From Rhodocollybia butyracea (lineage: Eukaryota > Basidiomycota > Agaricomycetes > Agaricales > Omphalotaceae), in the NCBI GenBank assembly GCA_015501585.1, contig JADNRY010000044.1, positions 62,001-126,000 on the forward strand: a stretch of DNA of 64,000 bases. Reading direction: 5' to 3'. Within the stretch, counting starts at the first letter, position 1, and each line of letters begins with the position of its first letter. The position numbers and the translations under genes were made by a program. Below are positions 35,022 through 46,878 of the stretch, piece after piece. The notes under the pieces are model-generated. The model did not search any database and was not told the DNA's origin. It saw only the letters and a program-made list of their open reading frames with translations.

Positions 35022-36398
35022 ATGTCGACCATGTACTCAACGACCTCAACTGCCACTTATATGCTCTTGAAATACTCGAGATCTTATCCACAAACACCAC
35101 AAGAGACTAACTCAGATTGGCAGCACTACACAAAGCCTTTGATTAAGCTCATATTGGACATGAAAAGGTCCTCAGCGAATGAACTTGAATCAGTTCTTTT
35201 GCGTATCATTTGGTCTATGGAGAGCTCGCACCCCAAGATCGCAATGAATTGACATTTGTGGGCTCTTTTTTTCTGTCTTTTGACGCGTCGTTTGAAGTCG
35301 ATATCGCAGGAAAACTTTGATATGCTTTCGTTCTCTTCTCTCGTTCCGTCGTTCCACACAGATAAACAACAAGGCGGACTGCCATTGAAAGCCGTTTATC
35401 GTGACTCTGTTGTTGGTATACGATATCTTGACTCATCTACTGGGGTAAATACTTCGCTATCACGCAAATCGACGCGTCTCAATGTTTCTATTTTACACAG
35501 ACTTTTCGCCGTTTCCAAATCACATTTTCATCAACGAGCGAGGCTTCTCAATTCGTCGACTCTATTAGCTCTGTATGCCCCTGTAAAGCGAATAATGCTG
35601 CAAGTCCTCCGGCTCCTCAAATAATGCCGCCTGCTCCCTCCATTGTGCCCCCGAGTCTGCTTAACCCGACGAACACAACTGGCTCCGTTCATCTTGCTCA
35701 CGATCTACCTTTTCCTCACCATGTACATCCCAAAGGCCCTTCGCCGCCCCATCCAGACATGTTCCCTGTTCCTCACAGGTATCCCACCATGCATTTCCAA
35801 CATCCTGGCGTAAGCTCCTACGCGTCTGTGTCATCGGGCATGACCAGACCAATGTCCTCTTCCCCGTGCTTATGAACCATGCTCAAATATCTTCATCTCC
35901 GCCTCCTCCGCCTTCTGGACAACCTTCCTTCCACTTTAACGCGTCTCAAACAAATTTTCATTCTCATTCCCAATTATCCTCTCCACGCACGCATACACCG
36001 ACGTCCACTCAACCACGACCTGAACAGCCGTGTTACTCGCCCTCGTCGTCCTCGGTAACTATGGGTTCATCGGCGCCTTTCACCCAGACTTCAGTAGTAT
36101 CGGAAAACATCCGCGATGGGTCTTTGATGAGTAGACCGAGAGCAACGAAGGAGACTGCAGAAAAGGACATCCAGACTGCGGATCCTTTTGTTTTCGCCTT
36201 GCAGGAGGCAACATCCCTCTATCACTTGTCTCATGGTAGTCTTGAAAAGCTAGTTGGGGACGTCGTTCGTGAAGATGGATTTGTTCATTTGGTGGGTGAT
36301 CTGGGTCCTTTACTTATCATACTCTAACGAGTTGTGCGTCATTTCAGATGGAGAGTTTGTCGTCAATGTGGAAAGTGAAGGGCTATATCAATAATTAA
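35022..36398 (+). CDS. REC114-like meiotic recombination protein (tentative)
   Basis: The start is ATG at 35022. The N-terminal 150 residues look like a PH-type beta fold: YMLLKYSRSYPQ, SDWQHYTKPLIKLILDMK, ESVLLRIIW, then DKQQGGLPLKAVYRDSVVGI and, after an intron ending ttttacacag, FRRFQITFSSTSEASQFVDS followed by SVCPCK. The middle is long and rich in Pro, His and Ser. The end has two short helices, HLSHGSLEKLVGDVVREDGF and MESLSSMWKVKGYI. A PH domain, a disordered linker and a C-terminal helical hairpin are the layout of REC114 of the Rec114-Mei4 complex, which promotes Spo11 breaks. The name rests on layout and remembered motifs. The exons between 35230 and 35330 were not resolved with confidence. 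The stop is TAA at 36396-36398. Confidence 0.45.
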
Positions 36399-36621
36399 AT
36401 TTAGGAATATTTCACTTGTGAGAGTATATAATAATCACTACTGGTTAGTTGGCAAATTGGCTATTATTGCGTCGGAAAGCAAGCGCGTCTGCCATCAAAG
36501 GTCAGTTAGATTGCAAGAAAAATCGCGAACGCGCTAAGTATTTATGTTATGATATAGTAGTCAGAATATTGTTCGATACCTTGGAAGAAGATTTGGTGGG
36601 TTGGTAGCGACAAAAGAAATC

Positions 36622-39600
36622 TTAATTGTCGGCAATCATTATGTCATCAGGGGACCAGCCGTAATGTTCGCGCAATCTCTTGCTGAACTTCTTGAGCATG
36701 ATACGATCTATCGTGCTGTCGGGGTGAGCTGTGAAAACAGATAAAGCCTGGCTTTTCTGTAGAGCAGGGGCCAACGTACGCTTATGAAAAGTGATGGGCT
36801 AGAAGAACAATAAGTGGATATTCAAAAACAGACGGATACAAACTTACGTGATCTCTACTATCAGGGGGGTCGAAGCGAACACTGGAACCAGCCGTAGTAG
36901 GATCATACGTGAAACCCATGTCGGTCAATACCTGAGAAGACGATGCAGTTAATCAAGTCATCGACAAACAAAAATAATAACAAACCTTGACAAAAGACTC
37001 CCATTTCATACCGGCAGTGCCCTTGGTCTCATCCTCTGCAGTGTTGAGGATTTGGTGCATATATGTACGCGTCTTCTTTGACAGGTTTCCAAACCAAGCC
37101 CGCCTTTGCTTCTTGTCCGCTTTGGCATCCTGCTGCACCTCCTTCCCAATTCCCATTTTCCCAAATAGACCTTTGGCAGAAGAGAAGATAGAGGGCTGTG
37201 CGGACCTGGTTTTGGTCTTCGCCTTGGGAACATCAAGTTGCTCCGACTGGAGGTAGGACCTAGCTGACTGTGCAATGGTCACCGTTTCCAATGGGATGAA
37301 CGAAGCGGTCGACTGCGAAGCAGCAGTTGCAACTTTGGGCTTAGCAGGAGGAGAAACCGTTTTAGGCTGAGCAGGAAGAGGAGTCGTCTTAGGCTTCGAT
37401 TCAACCTTCGCTGCTGGAGGAGGAGAAGCAGCGGGTGCCGGACTAGGGGGTGGAGGAGTTGCGGTATCCGTAGCAGGAGTAACACCTTCAGCAGTAGTAG
37501 CAGTAGGTTTCTTCTTCTTCTTGGGCTTCTTTTTCTTTTTCTTCTTTATCTGAGAGACATCGTCTTCATCAGAAACCTCCTCGATGGTGACACCGCCCTT
37601 GGGTTTATTGGCTGAAGTCGCAGAGTTTGGACCAGTTTTAAAGCATACAAAAGTCCTACAAAAGAGTGCTTACCAGTCGCCGTAGCTGTGGTCTTGCTTG
37701 TCTTGGATGCTTGGGGAGGGATTTTGCTTCCAGTGGCTGTCTTCAGTTTGGAGCTTTTGCTGAACATACGACCTAGATAAACACCGTCAGTTCGACAACC
37801 GAATATGGCGTATTGGACTCGCTACCTCTTAAAGAGCCCAACAGTTTGAGGAAAGGATTGCCCTTCCGTGCCTCCAACAAAGAATCCGGCTCAGAGACAT
37901 CTGGACGCTCGTGCATATTCACCTCGGCTGCAGCATCCATTGCTTCGCGAAGAAGCTCACGAATCTCATCTTCCTGGTCGGTGTCGTATCCGCTTTCGGC
38001 ATCGGAATCCCCGCCGTCGTCGTCGTCGTCATCTTCCTCGCCGGGCTCAGTCCATTCGTCAGTCTCGTCGGAATCGGAAACGTCCTGGAGTTCAGGCATC
38101 GAACCGTCGCTATCGTCACCGAAAGTGATGGCGAGGGGCTTCTTCTTCTTACTGGGCACCGGAGGACCACCGTCGTCATCGTCGTCGTTTCCTCCTCGCG
38201 GAAGGACACCGTACGCATGCCAATGCGGTGTTGGGTTGAGCACATCCGTCAAGCCCCAAAGAGCATCGATATCCTTACCGGATGCAACTTTGTAGTTCTA
38301 AACAGACCTGTGAGAGAGTAAGCTCATAGGAAAAGATGTTACCCACAGCGTTAACAGTTTTCCACATAGTCTGCAGGACATCCGGTTTTTTGGTATGGTT
38401 CAACGGGAATATCAGGTCCTTGAAATTGGCATACTTCTCAGAGGCGAGTTCAGAGGACAGTTGCGCATCGAGCCATTGTTCGTATTGGGGAGGCATCCTT
38501 CTTGGCTCGTTCTTCCACTCTTTTCCATCCGGCGACAACAGAGGCGTTTCAAGAATTTGCTGAAGCTGAACTGCAACCTAACCGACATAACGTAAGAACA
38601 TACTAAAAGCACAGAAGTTCAATATATATATATACCGAGAGATCTCCGACAGCATCCCAAAGTGCTTGAGGGAAACGCTTCGCCTCTTTTGGACTTTCGG
38701 CAACAGCATCGTGAAGGATTTGATAAAGAATTGCCTTTGGATATGGTGCCTCAGGAAAACAGAGTTCCACGATGATGGAGTCTAGGAAAGAATAGCAGGC
38801 TTGACGCGTTTCCTGCCAATCGAAGAAGAATGACTTTTCTCCAGTTTCGCTCGTCGATTCTTTAAAATATTTCGCGTAGTGAGCTATTGAAAGAAGGATC
38901 AGCCTAAAATTCGGAGCTAGAAGACAAAACCAACGGGTAGTCGTCGCAAGCAGTGAGAACTTTCTTTGGCTAAGGTCAACCAGAATATTGACCAAATCAT
39001 AGAGGGCGAGGTACTGAGAGCGTAGATCACTCTCCCTTCGAAGGGTAAGGATCACACTTTCATCGGCAAGCCCGCCTTCTTGGAGAGCATAGATGGTGTC
39101 CACGATGATTTTCCAAGCAGATCCCAACATGTAGGCGTTATGAATCCTAGTGAATAAGACAGTAAGTACCAAATGACACGTAAAGCACGTACTGATTTAC
39201 CTATCCGAGACGACTTGGGCAGCGTACGACGGGTTTTTGAAAATGTCCGCGGGCTTCCGCTTATCCTGAGCATCGCGAGACTTGATTTCAGCCTCGATGG
39301 TAGTGTAGAAAAAGTCAGTATCCTTGAGATTTGTGATGTCGTCGAGGGTTGCTACAAGGAGGACTCAGAGTGGGATACAGAAAGTTTCATGTTCACTGAC
39401 CACCCAATTGAGATTCAGCAAGCTTGATACAAAGTTCCATGCGGAATGGGGTCAACAGAGATTTAGTAGCCTTTTCGACGAGATCCTCTGAAGAACTGCG
39501 TTAGATAAGATAAAAAATATGGAGAAAAAACACACCTGCAAGGAGATCCATCTTTTCCCGACCGGTCATTTTGCTAACCATAATCAGTTCGCCAGTTCCC

Positions 39601-39776
39601 TGGGATCCATATTTGCCATTGCGCAAGACCAAAGCTCGTTCGGTGGTTGGTTTCCGGGTGAATTGACCTTGCTCTCTTTTTGCATGGTGTTTCTGAATCT
39701 CTTTTGGTCCAGTAGATATTAATTCTCGAGTAGCCGGTCTCGTCACGATTGCGCTGGATTTGGCTTTTGGGGCCAT
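36622..39776 (-). CDS. Large conserved basidiomycete protein with HicA-like C-terminal domain
   Basis: The start is ATG at 39776 (MAPKAKSSAIVTRPATREL). The N-terminal 390 residues are helical and look well kept (KMTGREKMDLLA, TTIEAEIKSRDAQDKRKPAD, LLAPNFRLILLSIAHYAKYF, QALWDAVGDLS). Next come an acidic stretch (TEPGEEDDDDDDGGDSDAES), a Lys-rich run (KKKKKKKPKKKKK) and a Pro/Ala/Thr-rich linker. The last 90 residues read KWESFVKVLTDMGFTYDP, TAGSSVRFDPPDSRDHPI, TFHKRTPDSTIDRIMLKKF and REHYGWSPDD, which match the HicA/YcfA fold (small dsRBD-like RNA-binding domain). The histidine that follows Gly-Ser in bacterial HicA is not present (GSSV here), so RNA binding without cleavage is more likely than an active ribonuclease. 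The 3' end is duplicated at 32302-32884. The stop is at 36622-36624. Confidence 0.65.
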
Positions 39777-40114
39777 GAAGATGGCGGCTTACTTGATATC
39801 TGAAACTCACCTGGCACATGACAATTTCGAAGTCTGACCTGACACTGACAGTGAGACGCGTCGCGTATTTCCGCTTTACTTATAGACCTAAGAGTCAAGA
39901 CCATGCGGTGCTTACCGGTGCACAAATTGAAGTACAACCAAACTTCAGATCGCACTGGTAAGTGATGGTGTATGTATGATATGTTTTCCTGTCACTCATC
40001 AGTCATGCTCGTGATTACTGGTAACTGAGGACGTTCGTTTCTCTTTCTTTCTCTCCTTTCAGTCATTTTGGTTCTTGGCCTTTTGGCCCCTTCCTTTTCG
40101 TTCGTTAAGCCTAG
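39777..40114. promoter_or_regulatory. Divergent promoter region
   Basis: This 338-bp gap lies between two divergent start codons, the HicA-like fusion gene and the type-I membrane protein. A pyrimidine-rich stretch at 40037-40105 lies just upstream of the plus-strand ATG, as is common for fungal transcription starts. No specific site was assigned. Confidence 0.35.
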
Positions 40115-41733
40115 ATGGCTTCCTTCAACTTGACTGGTGAGGGGAAAGTTTATTCGTTACGATGCGCTGAAACTCATAGATCATTGTTCAGCTGAAGATT
40201 GCTCACCTTTGCTATCTTATTATCCGCCCGGTGCTTGGCTTGATGCTTCTAGTAATGATACGTTCCTTTCCGTCAGTTTGAGCCTGTAAAAATTTTCGAC
40301 TTTTCTAACCTCCTTGTAGGCATATTCTGGTTCCTCTTTCCACTCTACTAATACCTCAGGCGCAACGGTTACCGTAACCTTCAATGGCACTGGCATAACG
40401 TTTTTGGGAGGTCACAGGCCAAACTATGGAACATACCTGATATCGGTCGATGGTCAAACTGTTGCAAACGAATCGTCTGCAGGGCCAGATATCTTTCAAC
40501 AAGTTTTGGGTTCAGCCTATGAACTGAGTAATGGACAACATACTGCTATCCTCACGAGTTCCAGCGATCTAACAATCGATATTGACGCTGTCTATATCCA
40601 AACCGAGATTGGAGAATCAGGGTCAGTCGTGCTATCTATCCATGACATTCTGAAGTATTTGAGCGTTCCGTATAGCTCTCAGTTATCTCGTTCTATGATT
40701 GATGATAGTAACTCGAGCTTTGTCTATTCTTCCGGCTGGGATGTTAATGAAAAGGACTACTTTCTTAATAACACTCTACAGTACGTGCATTGTGCTCTAG
40801 GATTTACCATGCGACTTATTTCCACAGTTATACTTCCACTGCTGGTGCCAATGCTTCCATCTCATTTTCTGGTGATGCATTTGCCTTGTATGGCACGGTC
40901 TCTGAAGATCACGCAAATGTGTCTCTCTCAATAGACGGAAAGAGCGTCAATGTCCTTGCTGGAGCTCCTACGGTCTCAACCCTTCATACTGAAGTTCTTC
41001 TGGTGCGTTTATTTGCTACAAACCTATGCGTTGTCTTTGATATTCTTTGTTCATCAGTACTACGCGCAAGGCCTTGGATCGAATCAACACACTTTAACGG
41101 TTTCAGCGGATCCTCACTCGTCAGCAACACCGTTCATAGACATTGATGCCCTCGTCGTCTATTCCACAACTGGGACCAATACTGGTCTAGCAGTCAAAGC
41201 TCTGTCTCCAATTCGCCCTCTTCACAGCCGTAGGTACAATTCGTGCAAATTTCCGAGTCTCGCAGCTCACACGAGCTGCAGCGATTCAACGTTTTCTGGC
41301 AAGTTAACAAAAAAGTGCCGTAATCGGTGTTGTCCTCGGTACAATTTTTGGGCTCTTACTGCTGGCGGGAATAGTCGCTCTTCTTCTTCGCTGGCGATAC
41401 CGACAAGGTTCAAGATCCCGGAAAACCTCAGCTCAGAGCCCCAGCATGTTGGAGGCTGGAAACAAGGGACCAACAGCACAGAGACTATCACAAAACTCAA
41501 TGAGCAGTTTCTACATTGGCCCCCCACCTGAAAGTCTTTCACGCTCCGGCAGCGTTGAATCATTTTCTTCTAGTGCCTTCATCAATACCACTAACGCGGT
41601 TCAACCTGTGCCCGTCAGTCAGACGGTACGTTGCCATCTTGTACATAGCCAAAATGGCAACCTGACCCATGCACTTTAGATCCCAACGAGACCGGAACAG
41701 CAGCCACCTCCACGTATGAACATTGTTTCGTAG
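40115..41733 (+). CDS. Single-pass membrane protein with two beta-sandwich repeats outside
   Basis: The start is ATG at 40115 (MASFNLT, then AEDCSPLLSYYPPGAWLDAS). Two similar extracellular modules follow. The first has GATVTVTFNGTGITFLGGHR, YLISVDGQTV and LTIDIDAVYI. The second has GANASISFSGDAFALYGTVS, VSLSIDGKSVNV and FIDIDALVVYSTT. Many N-glycosylation sites (NxS/T) are visible. One membrane helix reads AVIGVVLGTIFGLLLLAGIV, followed by a basic stop-transfer (RWRYRQGSRSRK) and a Ser/Pro-rich cytoplasmic tail ending PPPRMNIVS. This layout is common in Agaricomycetes, where the ligand is unknown. No classical signal peptide is seen. The splice before the membrane helix uses an AAG acceptor near 41311. 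The stop is TAG at 41731-41733. Confidence 0.7.
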
Positions 41734-42133
41734 AATTTGTACTATAATATTTATTTACTTTGGAAATGGATATTTTTCAAGGATCTAATATGCACCGTTA
41801 CAGAGTGGCAGATTATACACTTGATCAAAAGTCGACACACGCGCATCATTGTTCAATTGTCGTGGTAACCACCGGCCACCGGCATCAGTTGCTTGGCTTG
41901 GCTATTTTATTGGCCCGGTGTCAACAATTAGAAGCAGTCCGTTAACTCTCACCGCGACGTCCATCGCCCTCACTTGGGTCTTTTCTTTTCTTTGGTTCTG
42001 AGCTGCGCTCTCTTTCTTGCTCATTAATTTCAACGCTTTTCTCCTTGCCCTTCTTAAACAAACCTTCTCAGCCTTCCCAATTTCATCGACTTGAGCAGCG
42101 CTCGTTTCTTCCCCAAACACATTCTGAATAACA
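41734..42133. other. Intergenic region, nothing recognised
   Basis: This 400-bp gap lies between two plus-strand genes. It should hold the 3' UTR of the first and the promoter of the next. The minus-strand frame here is discussed under rejected items. Confidence 0.4.
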
Positions 42134-42761
42134 ATGGGCAACTTAGTGTGGCATGAACTTGCTCGATTAGTCTCTATCACTGCGAGCATCTGTGAGTACT
42201 GTTTTTCTACCTCGATTGTCGCATCTAACACCGTGGCTATCAGATGCAGTGTGGGCAGGTTTCTGGGGGCTCTATTTCCGCAAGTTCTTCTGGACTTTGT
42301 TGGGGGAATCGTGCGTAACCCTGGAGGTATCCAGTGCGTTGAATTTCATTCCTGTATTGGGCCCAGCACTGACAATGTTTGCTCTTAGACCGGCGCCTGG
42401 CGTCGCAGTGTTTATCACTCTTATTGTCAAGGCTCCCATCATACAGATACTTGTGATGATTCTCGGACTGACAATGATTGCGCTCGAGTTTTCCCTGCCA
42501 CAAGTCAAGGGACTAGCAATCTACCGTAGTTTTGTTGTCCGAATCGTCCTGCTCTTTTTCCAAGCGTTCCTCTGTATTCTGTTCTATCAGGTGAGAACAA
42601 GCAAATACATATTTTTCTTTGGCGATACTGATGTGTGTCCCCAGGGAACTAATGCTTGTCTTTATTCCTTGATAGCCCTCGGTTGTTACACCCGCGCGCA
42701 GATGCTTGGTGAAAAGATGGAGGTGGCCAAGGAGAATCGGGGTAAAGGCGGACGAGCCTGA
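42134..42761 (+). CDS. Four-helix membrane protein (DUF7727-like)
   Basis: The start is ATG at 42134 (MGNLVWHELARLVSITASIY). Introns lie at 42192-42242 and 42590-42644. The product, about 175 residues, has four hydrophobic segments: AVWAGFWGLYFRKFFWTLLG, APGVAVFITLIVKAPIIQIL, VMILGLTMIALEFSLP and YRSFVVRIVLLFFQAFLCIL. It ends with a short charged cytoplasmic helix (QMLGEKMEVAKENRGKGGRA). Small proteins of this make-up are conserved in basidiomycetes without known function. The domain number is from memory and tentative. The stop is at 42759-42761. Confidence 0.65.
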
Positions 42762-43015
42762 TCTTGGATCGTTGTCCGAGTTCTCCAAAACTTTTGTTTA
42801 ACGAAGGGGTGCAGGCCGTTTCTTGGACTGGATCCACGTATTCCATTCTTTTCGATTTTATGCCCGTTGAAACAGTTCTCTTTCTCAAGTCTCATCTTCG
42901 CTGGTCATTGAGATTTTTTACTGTACTTGTAGTAGGATAGATACACCTAAGTAAAGAAATTCACTTGGTGGCGCGCTTCTCGTGACAGTAGATTTTAACC
43001 TGGTCCGTCTTCATC

Positions 43016-44236
43016 ATGTTGCCCTCAGAAATCATCTCCAAAGTTCCTGCCAGCTATGAAAACGGCTTGGCCTCTGGTTCATTATTCTTTTTTCCAAGCG
43101 ATAACTATATCGTCCAGGACACTGAAACCGGGTTAAATGTAAAGATGGTTATTTACTTTCATTTAATCCGATTGACCAAGTTCCATTTAGCTTGAGATAC
43201 GATTATGCTCTGCTCTTCAACACAAGCCAAAACTTGATACCCCTCACTTCGAACCTTCAGCACAACCTCAAAGTAAAGTTGATCCATTTGTCCCACCATA
43301 CGACCCAGGGTTGTTTGTAGGAGATCTGACGAGCGAGGATGGTGAACAATATGTAGTGTTGGTGTGTCTCCAATCTACTGAAATCACTACAAAACATTGA
43401 CCGGTACTCGAGCTCAATAAATTTTCAGTCGTGCCTCGCCACTTCCTTCTAGTCACCAAAGAGTTCAAATCGCAAACATCGCCTCTGATGCCCGACGATC
43501 TTCTTCAGGCTTATGCGCTTTTGGTCGCAGGTAGAAAAACAGGCAAGAATATGTTTGCTTTCTACAATTGTCAGTATGGATCTCTCGATTTATCTACGAA
43601 TCTCTGTTCACGGTTAACCCACAGGCGGTGACTTGTCTGGAGCAAGTCAACCTCACAAACATCTGCAGTTCATCGAGGTGGACGAAGATGGACCTCCGGT
43701 TGAAGTTTTGGCGCGATCGGTTTCCCTGGAAAGCCAAGGTTCGTACACAGTTGATGCAGAACACCTTGTTTGTAAACTCTCCATAGGCAAGCCATTCACA
43801 ATCGGCGCGCTCACCTACGCCAATCACGTCTTCCGTTTCCCTTCAAATCTCCCTTATTCGTCCATAGACAAACGCGAGCAAATCCTCGCAAACGCTTTCT
43901 TATCACTACTGGATCTGGTTCTTTCAACGGTCCGCCATGATCCCACTTACCCAACAGGTCCTCCTTCATACAATGTTATTTTGACGCTCGAACATCTGCA
44001 TCTTATTCCCAGGCGTCTTGAAACTCATACTTTAGAAGAAACGGGGGAAATCTTAAGCGTGAACAGCCTTGGGTTTTGCCGGAATGCTGCTGGTCAAGAG
44101 CGAACGTGAATTGGAAGCAGTAAAGAAAGAAGGAGCAGGAAAAATTCTGCGATCGGTGGCTTTAAAGAGTGTGCATGATATTCAAGTTGCTGGCCCTACT
44201 AGAGATATAGATGGAGAGACGAATTCAATGCTATAG
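43016..44236 (+). CDS. APA2: Ap4A phosphorylase / ATP adenylyltransferase, with one frameshift
   Basis: The start is ATG at 43016 (MLPSEIISKVPASYENGLAS). Introns are spliced at about 43140-43193, 43365-43411, 43570-43624 and 43741-43787. The core has NKFSVVPRHFLLVTKEF, then NCGDLSGASQPHKHLQFIEV with the HxHxQ motif of the HIT-like superfamily, then PSYNVILTLEHLHLIPR. The family cleaves diadenosine tetraphosphate by phosphorolysis to ADP and ATP. Near 44077 a TTTT run has one base too many: the expected NSLGFAGMLLVKSE continues only after a shift. With the given sequence the protein would end early at 44109 (about 27 codons after LHLIPR) and lose the last 45 or so residues. An assembly error is the simplest reading. 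In the corrected frame the stop is at 44234-44236. Confidence 0.8.
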
Positions 44237-44339
44237 TAAATGAGTAAAGTACTAGTCAGGTTGCTAGAACTACACCCGATTATTACTTAGGGGCTATGAT
44301 CTAATCTGTGACTGCCGTGACTCTTTAAATCACACCTTC

Positions 44340-46878
44340 ATGGACGAAGATGAAGTTCTTTCTGTCGACGACATCGACGTCGAAAGCCGAGAAGATTCAC
44401 CTCAGGAATCTTTGAAACGTCCAAGCTCTGGACTTACGCTTATTCTCCCGTCTCTCAAATCCCTCCAACAGTCCAAGGGCAAAAAGTCGAAATCCAAAGC
44501 GTTCTCTGGATATCTTTCAGACAATAAACCAAAGAGACCACCTCGTCCTGCTAAACTCAAGCCATTGAAAGAGGTCCTTACAAAACTTATAGCCAACATC
44601 AAGAAGTACGAATCTTTAGTTTCCGGTTCTAGTTGTTTGGTATTGATTTTAGTACAGGAAAGATGATTATGGTTTTTTCCTGGAGCCCGTTGATGTGGGA
44701 CAGGTTCAAGGCTATAAAGACATAGTGAAGCATCCTATGGACCTTGGAACTATCTCAACCAAAGTTGCTCGGGGAAAGTATCGGTCACTGGAGGATTTCA
44801 CCGTACGTCGCGCTTCCGTTCTTACAAGTTCTTGAAACTGATTTCACTCTAATGTACAGAATGACGTTCGTCTTGTTACTTCAAACGCGAAACTTTTCAA
44901 CCCTGTTGGCACAATCTATCATACAGAGGCAGACAAGTTGGAGATATGGGCACTGGAGCACATTGAGAAGGCTTCGGCTACAGTGATACAGTACGAAACG
45001 GACTGGAACCTTGATGTGGAACAAGACGACGCTGGCGATGATAATATGGAAGAAGAAAATGATCCGAATGCCCCATCTACTTCTGCTGCAGCAGACATGG
45101 GCACACCTGGCCCCTCTGACCTTCAGGGCGTCCGAAGAAGCACCCGTGGTCCGTATAACAACAAAAAGTCCACTGCTGCTACCACTGGTCAGAAAGGTAT
45201 TTCCGAGAGTTTAGATGCGGAGGGCAGACTTCCTGGCTCCAAAGATGGTCTTGGCGCGTTTCCTCCGGGGTCAGATCTCGCAAAAACAATGCTGGACTTG
45301 AAGCTGAAAGGTACTTGTTTGAGCCTTGCCATTGCATCCTTCCTAACGGTAATATCACAGGAAAACGATACAAGACTAAGAAAGAGCGCATGCGTATAGA
45401 GAAGGAGGCCCTCCTTTTCGTTCTGATGGTAGCCTAGATTATTATAATAGTACGTTTGGTTGTCCTCGGTTAGATCATACGATTCTGATTCTTTTTATAG
45501 TGGAGGACCCGTTCTCTATGTTCACAGGCCTTGTTCCTGCACCCCTCTCTCGACCTGTACTCACCCCAATATATACCCCCCGTTCTACTAGTCAATCACA
45601 ATCTAATCCCTCCCAACCTCCTTATCAATCGCAATCTCAGACGCCGCAACCCTCTTCGACCTTCCCAATTCCCGCTACTGTACCTCTCAATCGACCTCTC
45701 CATACACCTGCTCCGACGAAAGGCCGACACTGGGTTGTTTCACGCAACTCGAATTATCGCAGGAACAAAGATAAAGACGATGACGATAATCCGTTTGATC
45801 TCGATTGGAATCTTTCTCGAGAAGCCCATGCAACGGATTTCGGATCGCTTGCCCTTTTGGCAGGTGAATTGGCTGAAGAGATGAAACGTCGAGGAATATC
45901 GGGAGACGACGAGCAAAAGACGATGGACATTATTAAAGACAGTCTAGATTGCGCACAACCGCCAGCTAGCGATGCGTCTGCGGGTCTATCAGGGTTAGGT
46001 GCTTCATCTTACTGGAATACCGCACGCGCTGCCGAAGCCGAAGATTACATCCGTGATGTCGTTTACGGTGGTGTCGAAGGTCTTGCATATGTCCGAAGCC
46101 TAGCCGAGTTCGTCTCACTCCCTGAGGTGGGTCCTGTGTTTCCTTCTCTGGAGTCGTTTTATTCAAGTGGGAATTGCAGGAAGATGACCAGGACTATGAT
46201 CCAGCAATAGGGATGCCGCTTGCGAAATGGGTCGAAGTCAATGTAGTAGACCCACTGACTGGAAATCGACATTCCATCTTACGCAAGGCCGCCCGTCAGC
46301 TAAACCTTCCTTCTCATGACGATCCGGAACAGAAAACCAACCTTGCGATCTCATCCCAAGTATCCCGATCTTTACACTTGTACCCGCAAGCGTACGAAGC
46401 TTTGCGACTTCTTCTGCAGCTGCGAACTCAAGCCATTGACATGGCATCTCTGATTCGGACTCCCGAAGAGATCTATCTCAGCGAAAAGGAATGGTTCGGG
46501 AATGCATCTGTTGAACAAGTCAAGAAAGAAAACTCTATGGAGGTCGATGTATCAAGTTCCTCCAGCTCAACAACCCAGCCTGGTGCCGGCTCGAAGTTCG
46601 GTTCCATTGAGCAATTGAACCGGGTCTTTGTATACGTCGCCAATGCTATGATCGAACTGGATAAACGGAGACGATCCTCGCTATTCGAGGACGGAATGAA
46701 GGCTGATAGAGCTGGTGTGACCTCGCAGGAAGATCCAGTGCTTCGGAATCTTCGCCTCAATCTACTGGCACTGGCGAAGCGCGCGCCGCTGGATACTTTA
46801 GCTCTGCTACCCCGAGATCTGATACCAGAACATATTCGACATGTTATACCGACGCTGACAACTTCCACTCCCACATAG
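44340..46878 (+). CDS. Bromodomain protein (BRD7/BRD9-like), with one frameshift
   Basis: The start is ATG at 44340 (MDEDEVLSVDDIDVESRED). The bromodomain lies at about residues 85-190: PLKEVLTKLIANIKK, then after an intron DDYGFFLEPVDVGQVQGYKD, HPMDLGTISTKVARGKYRSL, and NDVRLVTSNAKLFNPVGTIY, with the conserved acetyl-lysine-binding Asn in LFN. Then come an acidic linker, GKRYKTKKERMRIEKEG, and a C-terminal region (DPFSMFTGLVPAPLSRPVLT; RHWVVSRNSNYRR; DFGSLALLAGELAEEMKRRG; PLDTLALLPRDLIPEHIRH). The single N-terminal bromodomain plus long C-terminal part fits BRD7/BRD9-type chromatin-remodeller subunits, though this is inference. Near 45407 the frame lacks one base (gaggccctcc where gagggccctcc is expected), which would end the protein at 45438. 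The stop in the corrected frame is at 46876-46878. Confidence 0.7.

Larger units (their letters stand above)
32886..37095. repeat. Tandem segmental duplication, unit B (main copy)
   Basis: This is the second unit of the direct duplication. Its right end continues without a break into the full HicA-like fusion gene, so it keeps the original right-hand context. It contains the better-preserved MYND gene and the complete REC114-like gene. Confidence 0.85.

Noticed and set aside
41222..41520. Apparent frameshift before the membrane helix of the type-I membrane protein
   Set aside because: An intron from the gtacaattcg donor at 41233 to an AAG acceptor near 41311 restores the frame, so no mutation needs to be assumed.
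41902..42231. Minus-strand open frame of 109 codons with a basic middle
   Set aside because: It overlaps the first exon and intron of the well-supported membrane protein at 42134-42761 on the other strand and shows no known domain.
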